Source: DASWOJ01 sp036398775 (lineage in GTDB: Bacteria > Pseudomonadota > Alphaproteobacteria > Acetobacterales > Acetobacteraceae). Taken from it: a stretch of 64,000 bases of DNA. Location: the NCBI GenBank assembly GCA_036398775.1, contig DASWOJ010000485.1:19826-83825 (forward strand), read 5' to 3'. Positions within the stretch are counted from its first letter, which is position 1. Every line of letters starts with the position of its first letter. The position numbers and the translations under genes were made by a program. The notes beneath the pieces are model-generated. The model saw nothing but the letters and a program-made list of their open reading frames with translations, was not told where the DNA came from and ran no database searches. Below are positions 59,259 to 64,000 of this stretch, in pieces.

Positions 59259-59404
59259 TCTCCATCTCCCTTCGGGAGAGGGCCGGGGTGAGGGAAGCCA
59301 AGCAGGACCGGGCCTTCCCCGTTGCAGCCTGGGCACTCTCACGATCAAGGCGCGCGCTTGCCTTTTCCCTCACCCCAACCCTCTCCCGGAGGGAGAGGGA
59401 GCAG
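59259..59404. repeat. Paired palindromic repeat (family A), unit 5
   Basis: Left arm ~59259-59294 and inverted right arm ~59367-59404, between the Gfo/Idh/MocA gene and the YcaO gene. The right arm ends 11 bp before the YcaO start, so its GGAGGGAGAGGG stretch could serve as, or block, the ribosome binding region. Confidence 0.9.
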
Positions 59405-59415
59405 GCAGCCGTATA

Positions 59416-60933
59416 ATGGACATGACCTATCCCCAGCATCACCTGCCGCCCAACCTGCCCGATGCGGCGGCGGCTTATGTCGCTTCCATGCCGCCGGGCA
59501 GGGTGGAGCTGTTCGCGCTGTCGCCCCTGGACCGCACCGGCGTCGCCTGCTGGAACGCCATCTTCCTGAATGCCGACGGCACGCGCTGGCACGGCGTCGT
59601 CCCGCATGGCGTCGGCTATGGCGTGGATGATGACGGCGCCATCATCGGTACGACGGGGGAGCTGGCGGAGGCCGTCCATTCCGCCGTTCAGATACACCGC
59701 ATGGATCGGCGCACCGGCAGCTACCATGCGCTGCTGGCCGAATTCGGGCCGCGCGGCGTTGCCGACCCGCTGACCCTGTGCCTGCCCGCCGGCAGCACGG
59801 TGGACGGCGACACCACCCTGGAATGGGTCCCCGCCCACCGCTGGCCCGGCGGCGAGACGGTTTGGCTGCCGATTGACATCGCCGCCTGTTCGGTCGGCGA
59901 CCTGTCGCCGGGCTACGAGCCGTTCACGACGCCGATCACCAACGGGCTGGGCGCCGGGCCGACGTTGGATTTCGCCATCGGCCACGGCCTGCTGGAACTG
60001 TTGCAGCGCGACGGCAACGGCCTGGGCTTCCGGGCGATGGACCGCGGCATGGCATTGGACCTGGGCGACGGCCCCAAGGACCCGCGCACCCGCGCCTTGC
60101 TGGAACGCCTCCGCGCCCTTGGGATAGACGTGATCCCGAAGTTCGCCACCACGGAGTTCGGGACCGCCAACGTGTACTGCGTCGGCGCTGAGGATGACGG
60201 CACGCCCGCCGCCTACCCAATCATGGTAACGGCCTGCGGCGAGGCTGCCTCCCTGGACCGTGAGCACGCACTCCGCAAGGCGGTGTTCGAGTTCGCCGCC
60301 GCCCGGGTCCGCAAGGTGTTCAGCCACGCTCCGCTGGCGGCCGTCGCCGGGATCACCCCACCGGACTACCTCGACCGCTTCCGCGCCCTGCATACCTTGG
60401 GCGGGGAGGAGGGGCGCAGCCTGGTCGCGATGAAGGAATGGCTGCGCCTGGACCAGCCTTCGCTCAAGGCGTTGCTGGCCGACACCGTGCTGTCCCGGCG
60501 CAGCACCCAGCGCTTCGACGAGCTGCCGACCTGGGACGGCCCGCTGTCCGGAACCGGGCTGGTGCAGGAGCTGCACCGGCGGTTCGCTGCGGCCGACATG
60601 GAGATCCTGTATCTCGACTTCTCTCCGCCCGGCGCAAAGGACGTGCACGTGGTCAAGGCGGTGGTCCCCGGCCTTGAGGTCGAGACCATGAGCTACCACC
60701 GCATCGGTGAGCGCGGCGTGCGCAAGCTGATGGAGCGCGGCAGCAAGCTGGCCGGCCTCGGCGCCCCGCCCCCTGGCGCCGCGCCGGTGCGCCTGACGCC
60801 CGAGGCCGAGGCGCGGCTGGGCAGCCCGGCCTGGCTGGATGTGGCCGCCGTGGACCGGATCGTCGGCGCACTGTATCCGCTCTACCGCGAGCCGGAGGTG
60901 CACAGCGCCCCCTTGTCCATGGAACACCCGTGA
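59416..60933 (+). CDS. YcaO-like family protein
   Basis: 505 aa from ATG 59416 (second ATG at 59422). The three YcaO ATP/Mg-binding blocks are recognisable: GELAEAVHSAVQIHR (~residues 80-95), TNGLGAGPTLDFAIGHGLLE with LLQRDGN (175-202) and EHALRKAVFEFAAARVRK (~283-300). YcaO enzymes phosphorylate a backbone amide to form azolines, amidines or thioamides. The C-terminus ends in MEHP without the PxPxP motif of azoline cyclodehydratases, and no E1-like, TfuA or precursor-peptide gene is in the cluster. So a thioamide/amidine-type or non-ribosomal substrate is more likely. The stop overlaps the next start (GTGA). Confidence 0.88.
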   Translation: MDMTYPQHHLPPNLPDAAAAYVASMPPGRVELFALSPLDRTGVACWNAIFLNADGTRWHGVVPHGVGYGVDDDGAIIGTTGELAEAVHSAVQIHRMDRRTGSYHALLAEFGPRGVADPLTLCLPAGSTVDGDTTLEWVPAHRWPGGETVWLPIDIAACSVGDLSPGYEPFTTPITNGLGAGPTLDFAIGHGLLELLQRDGNGLGFRAMDRGMALDLGDGPKDPRTRALLERLRALGIDVIPKFATTEFGTANVYCVGAEDDGTPAAYPIMVTACGEAASLDREHALRKAVFEFAAARVRKVFSHAPLAAVAGITPPDYLDRFRALHTLGGEEGRSLVAMKEWLRLDQPSLKALLADTVLSRRSTQRFDELPTWDGPLSGTGLVQELHRRFAAADMEILYLDFSPPGAKDVHVVKAVVPGLEVETMSYHRIGERGVRKLMERGSKLAGLGAPPPGAAPVRLTPEAEARLGSPAWLDVAAVDRIVGALYPLYREPEVHSAPLSMEHP

Positions 60934-61751
60934 CCCTGCGCTTCGCCTACAACACCAACGGCGCGGCCAATCACCGGCTTGACGATGCGCTGGGCCTGAT
61001 TGCGGACGCCGGGTATGACGGCGTGGCGCTGACGCTGGACATCCATCACCTCGACCCGTTTGCGCCTGACTTCCCCGGAGCGCGGCGCCGCCTGGCGGCC
61101 CGGCTGCGGACCCTGGGCCTGGGCTGCGTCGTGGAAACCGGCGCACGGTTCCTGCTGGACCCCCGTGCCAAGCACGAGCCGACCCTGCTGACCGCCGACC
61201 CTGCCGGACGCGCCCGCCGGATCGAGTTCCTGTCCCGTGCGCTGGAGGTGGCGGCTGACACCGGCGCCGACGCAATGTCCTTCTGGGCCGGCGTGCCCAA
61301 GCCCGGCGTATCGCGCGACCAGGCCCGCGCCTGGTTGCTGGACGGCGCGGCGCAGGTTGCCCGGCGGGCCGAGGTGCTCGGTACGACCGCCGCGCTGGAG
61401 CCGGAGCCAGGCATGCTGATCGAGACGGTGGACGATTGGGCCGCCTTGGGAATACCCGGTCTCCGCCTGGCGCTGGACACCGGCCACTGCATCGTCACCG
61501 GCGAGCGTGACCCAGCCGACGCCGTGCGGGAGTTCGCCCCGCACCTCGGCACCGTCAGCATCGAGGACATGAAGCGCGGCGTCCACATCCACCTGCCGTT
61601 CGGCGAGGGCGACATGGACGTGCCCGGCGTGTTGCTCGCGTTGGACGACGTGGGCTTCACCCGGCTGGTGTGCGTGGAGATGTCCCGCGAAAGCCACCGC
61701 GCCGACACGATCATCCCGGCCAGCCTGGCCTATCTCAAGGCAGCGGCATGA
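60930..61751 (+). CDS. TIM-barrel sugar phosphate isomerase/epimerase-like protein (EboE-like)
   Basis: 273 aa from GTG 60930. The xylose-isomerase-like barrel is recognised from LRFAYNTNGAANHRLDDALG at the start, ALEPEPGMLIET, LRLALDTGHC and CVEMSRESH, which provide the Glu, Asp, His and Glu metal ligands expected for the fold. YNTNG and GYDGVALTLDIHHLDPF resemble the EboE branch of the family. Likely isomerises or epimerises a sugar or cyclitol intermediate, or acts as a lyase. Translationally coupled to YcaO, which suggests that the two work on the same molecule. Confidence 0.85.
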   Translation: MTLRFAYNTNGAANHRLDDALGLIADAGYDGVALTLDIHHLDPFAPDFPGARRRLAARLRTLGLGCVVETGARFLLDPRAKHEPTLLTADPAGRARRIEFLSRALEVAADTGADAMSFWAGVPKPGVSRDQARAWLLDGAAQVARRAEVLGTTAALEPEPGMLIETVDDWAALGIPGLRLALDTGHCIVTGERDPADAVREFAPHLGTVSIEDMKRGVHIHLPFGEGDMDVPGVLLALDDVGFTRLVCVEMSRESHRADTIIPASLAYLKAAA

Positions 61752-61766
61752 CGCGCGCCGGCTTTC

Positions 61767-61913
61767 TTCTCCCTCTCCCTCCGGGAGAGGGCTGGGGTGA
61801 GGGAAGCCACAGGTGCCGTGCCTGGCCAAGCTCTGACTCGGTCCCGCAGTGCCTAGCCCCAGCGCGTGCTGCTTCCCTCACCCCAAGCCTCTCCCGGAGG
61901 GAGAGGGAGCAGA
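61767..61913. repeat. Paired palindromic repeat (family A), unit 6
   Basis: Left arm ~61767-61804 and inverted right arm ~61874-61913, in the gap between the TIM-barrel gene and the glycosyltransferase gene. The element starts 16 bp after the former stop and ends 35 bp before the latter start. Confidence 0.9.
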
Positions 61914-61947
61914 AACGGCCCATGCCGGGCACCGCAGGGCGTCCAGC

Positions 61948-63168
61948 ATGAGAGTGTGCTTCATCAGCCGCCGCTTCTTCCCGGCGATCTCCGGCATGTC
62001 CGTCTATGCGCTCAACCTGTTGCGCGAACTGGCCGCCGCCGGGCACGACGTCACCATGTTCAGCCAGTATCGCGGCGACGTGTTCGGCCGCCGGGTTTAC
62101 GGTGGCGGCCCGCCGCCCCCGGTGCCCGGCGTGCGCGTCATCGGCATGGAGCAGGTGGGCGAGCAGGAGTGCGGCGACTTCGAGCGTGACGTGGCCGCGA
62201 TGGTGGCCGCGGTCGTCGCCGAGCACCGGCGCCAGCCCTTCGACGTGCTGCACGCCCAGTACGGCTACCCCTGCGGCTGGATGGCGCTGGAGGCGTCGCG
62301 CATCCTGGGTCTGCCGACGGTCGTCTCCATCCAGGGCGGCGATGGCCACTGGGTCGGAAGCTGCTGCGAAACGCACCGTCTGGCGATGACCCGCGTGCTG
62401 GACCATGCCAACAGGGTGCTGATCGGCTGCGACTCCTTCCGGGAAGAAGTCGTGCAGCGCCTGGGTACCAACCCCGCCCGCTTCACCATCGTGCCCGGCG
62501 CCGTGGACGTGTCCCGCTTCACCCCTGGCCCCGCCTGTGCCGGCGATGGACCGCTGGTGCTGCTGTATCACGGAAGGGTGGACGCCCGGAAAGGCGTGCT
62601 GGACCTGCTGGACGCTGCCCGGCAGTTGACCGAGAGCGGCGACCGCTTTCGCTTGCTGATCTCCGGCATCGGGCCGACCTACGACGAGACCGCGGCCAGC
62701 ATTCCGCTGATGGGCTTGCAGGACTGCGTGGAGATGACGGGATACGTGGACTATGACGAGGTGCCGGCGGTTTACCGGCGCGCCGAGGTGTTCGTGTCGC
62801 CCACCTATGCCGAGGGATTCAGCAACACCATCCTGGAAGCGATGGCGAGCCGCCTGGCCGTCGTGTCCTGCCGCAGCGTTGGCGTGGTGGATTGCATCCG
62901 CGACGGGGAGAACGGGCTGCTGACCGAGCCGGGCGACAGGGCCGGCCTGGCGGGCGCGCTGCGCCGGGTGCTGCGCGATGCGGCGCTGCGGCGCCGGTTG
63001 GCGGATGCGGCGTTGGCGGAATGCCGGGAGGTTTATTCCTGGAAGGCTGTCGGGCGGCAGATCATGGACGTTTACGCCGAGGTGGCCGGCCACCCACCAG
63101 ACCTAGCCTGGTCGCCGGAGTTGCCGATCCTCCCCTGCCGCTTCCGCGCCGAGCCGCATCTGCTGTGA
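61948..63168 (+). CDS. GT-B fold (family 4-like) glycosyltransferase
   Basis: 406 aa from ATG 61948 (MRVCFISRRFFPAISGMSVY), the natural start of a GT-B N-domain with the GMSVYALNLLREL acceptor loop. HGRVDARKGVLDLLDAARQL and the nucleotide-sugar motif SPTYAEGFSNTILEAMAS (E-x7-E) are typical of GT4 enzymes. It would transfer a sugar from an NDP-donor with retention. With ino1 at the head and a PIG-L deacetylase immediately downstream, a MshA-like step (GlcNAc to inositol phosphate) is a reasonable working idea, though the acceptor cannot be read from sequence. Cytosolic face of the membrane. Confidence 0.92.
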   Translation: MRVCFISRRFFPAISGMSVYALNLLRELAAAGHDVTMFSQYRGDVFGRRVYGGGPPPPVPGVRVIGMEQVGEQECGDFERDVAAMVAAVVAEHRRQPFDVLHAQYGYPCGWMALEASRILGLPTVVSIQGGDGHWVGSCCETHRLAMTRVLDHANRVLIGCDSFREEVVQRLGTNPARFTIVPGAVDVSRFTPGPACAGDGPLVLLYHGRVDARKGVLDLLDAARQLTESGDRFRLLISGIGPTYDETAASIPLMGLQDCVEMTGYVDYDEVPAVYRRAEVFVSPTYAEGFSNTILEAMASRLAVVSCRSVGVVDCIRDGENGLLTEPGDRAGLAGALRRVLRDAALRRRLADAALAECREVYSWKAVGRQIMDVYAEVAGHPPDLAWSPELPILPCRFRAEPHLL

Positions 63169-63178
63169 CGGGACACTT

Positions 63179-63332
63179 CGTCTCCCTCCCCCTGCGGGAG
63201 AGGGCCGGGGTGAGGGGGAGGGCAAGCGCATCTCTCGCCAAACCCGGCCCACGTGCCGTCAGGACCCCCGGTTTCCCGCTCCGCAGCCAAGACCCCCTTA
63301 TCCCGGCCCTCTCCCGCTGGGAGAGGGGGAAG
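63179..63332. repeat. Paired palindromic repeat (family A), unit 7
   Basis: Left arm ~63179-63221 and inverted right arm ~63290-63332, between the glycosyltransferase and PIG-L genes. The spacer ends in CCGCTCCGCAGCCAAGACCC, almost the same as in units 2 and 4. Third family A unit inside this cluster. Confidence 0.9.
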
Positions 63333-63346
63333 CAGCCGTCCCGCTG

Positions 63347-64000
63347 ATGCCAACGGCTTTGTTCCTGTCCCCGCACCTGGATGATGTCGCATTCTCCTGC
63401 GGCGGCCTGCTGGCGCAGCTTGGCGATGGCGGATGGCGTACCATAATGGCGACGGCATTCACCCGGTCGGTGCCGGACCCAACCGGCTTCGCGTTGTCAT
63501 GTCAGACCGATAAGGGCCTGGGACCAGAAGTGGACTATATGGCGCTGCGCCGCGAGGAGGACCGGGCGGCGGCGGCGATCCTCGGGACCGAGCCGCGATG
63601 GCTGGCTCTGCCGGAAGCGCCGCACCGCGGCTACCATTCCGCCCCGGCGCTGTTCGGCCCGCTGCTGGACGGGGACGACATCTGGAAGCTGCTGGCGGCG
63701 CTGCTGGCGGACTTGATGGAAACGCTGCGCCCCGACTTGGTCGTTGCGCCGCAAGGCATAGGCGGCCACGTGGACCATCGCCAGCTCATCACCGCCGTGC
63801 TGGCGCTTGCGCACCCGCCCCCGCTTGCGTTCTACCGCGATGCGCCTTACGCGATCCGTAACCAGGGTGTACCGTCGGATGTCAGGATTGGTACCCTGCC
63901 GTCCTGCGCCGCCGGGGTTGCCTCCGGGTTGGACCGGCGTGTGGCAGCCAGTTGCGCCTATGCCAGCCAGATCGGTTTCCAGTTCGGCAACCCGGCAGCG
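63347..64000 (+). CDS. PIG-L family deacetylase (cut by the right edge)
   Basis: 218 residues from ATG 63347 to the window end; the frame is still open. The metal-binding motif SPHLDDVAFSCGG (~residues 8-20) and the second motif GGHVDHRQ (~141-148) are the PIG-L/MshB/BshB signatures: His, Asp-Asp and the HxxDH pair that hold zinc. The family removes the acetyl group from N-acetylglucosaminyl conjugates, such as GlcNAc-inositol or GlcNAc-malate. The preceding gene is a GT-B glycosyltransferase, the same order of chemistry as MshA-MshB or BshA-BshB. PTAFTRSVPDPTGF-like sequence after the first strand is usual in the family. C-terminus outside the window. Confidence 0.9.
   Translation, partial: MPTALFLSPHLDDVAFSCGGLLAQLGDGGWRTIMATAFTRSVPDPTGFALSCQTDKGLGPEVDYMALRREEDRAAAAILGTEPRWLALPEAPHRGYHSAPALFGPLLDGDDIWKLLAALLADLMETLRPDLVVAPQGIGGHVDHRQLITAVLALAHPPPLAFYRDAPYAIRNQGVPSDVRIGTLPSCAAGVASGLDRRVAASCAYASQIGFQFGNPAA

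Noticed and set aside
59416..60933. Classical thiazole/oxazole-modified peptide (TOMM) cluster
   Set aside because: No cyclodehydratase partner, dehydrogenase or short precursor gene was found within the window and the PxPxP C-terminus is absent.
58315..61275. 986-codon open frame on the minus strand
   Set aside because: Antisense to the Gfo/Idh, YcaO and TIM-barrel genes and crossing a repeat unit; no domain seen.
1..64000. CRISPR arrays or phage genes
   Set aside because: No regularly spaced direct repeats and no capsid, portal, integrase or terminase-like proteins were seen; the repeated elements present are palindromic units at gene ends.
54778..64000. A mycothiol pathway proper
   Set aside because: No MshC or MshD homologue is seen, additional YcaO and methyltransferase genes do not belong to it, and the organism appears to be an alphaproteobacterium with a glutathione S-transferase.

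Overview
The window is a gene-dense, very GC-rich chromosomal segment of an alphaproteobacterium. The mix of families (heme-dependent N-demethylase-like protein, TIGR03916/UdgX pair, DUF808, Liv and Dpp transporters, a small lipoprotein resembling DUF6726) and several families of palindromic intergenic repeats fit Acetobacteraceae or related Rhodospirillales (Roseomonas-like). This placement is inference; no rRNA is present. One tRNA gene is seen (tRNA-Ala, CGC anticodon, with encoded CCA).

Layout. 1-2.3 kb: DNA-repair pair, a radical SAM protein and a DUF4130-UdgX fusion. 2.4-7.4 kb: a 2-hydroxyacid dehydrogenase, then a zinc-uptake block (tonB, Zur-like box, znuA-znuC-znuB). 7.5-10.2 kb: DUF3140 protein, an orphan diheme SoxA-like cytochrome, a heme-dependent N-demethylase-like protein and two small exported proteins. 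10.6-13 kb: acyl-CoA dehydrogenase plus phosphotransferase pair. 13-15.9 kb: a probable insertion with an IS66-like remnant, an aldo/keto reductase and an MFS exporter. 16-21 kb: a branched-chain amino acid ABC operon with a LivM-LivG fusion. 21.4-36.3 kb: mixed housekeeping and accessory genes (GGDEF-EAL protein, haloacetate-dehalogenase-like hydrolase, amine oxidase-like flavoprotein, folD, yggT, tRNA-Ala, DUF808, FdhF-like molybdoenzyme, hydrolase, nudC, GST, LysR/aldo-keto reductase pair).

36.4-48.9 kb is a divergent catabolic island. It encodes a Rieske oxygenase of the betaine-demethylase type, a complete Dpp/opine-type ABC importer, a two-subunit flavoprotein dehydrogenase, a sarcosine-oxidase-like flavoprotein and a PLP gamma-lyase/synthase-family enzyme. 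A LysR regulator in the divergent gap is reduced to a frameshifted stump. Together the genes could import an N-methylated amino acid, strip its methyl groups one by one and then cleave the free amino acid.

49-54.6 kb holds tiny membrane proteins, htpG, an MFS transporter and hypothetical proteins. 54.7 kb to the right edge is a same-strand cluster: inositol-3-phosphate synthase, HD-like protein, SAM methyltransferase, Gfo/Idh/MocA oxidoreductase, stand-alone YcaO, TIM-barrel isomerase-like protein, GT-B glycosyltransferase and PIG-L deacetylase (cut by the edge). Ino1 + GT + PIG-L recalls the logic of mycothiol assembly, but the YcaO and tailoring enzymes point to a different, probably undescribed inositol/aminosugar product. 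This is the best candidate for a new system.

Seven copies of a ~150-bp paired-palindrome repeat occur in the window, five of them between genes of the Liv operon and the YcaO cluster; one encodes the last residues of ZnuB. Two further palindromic repeat families are also present.
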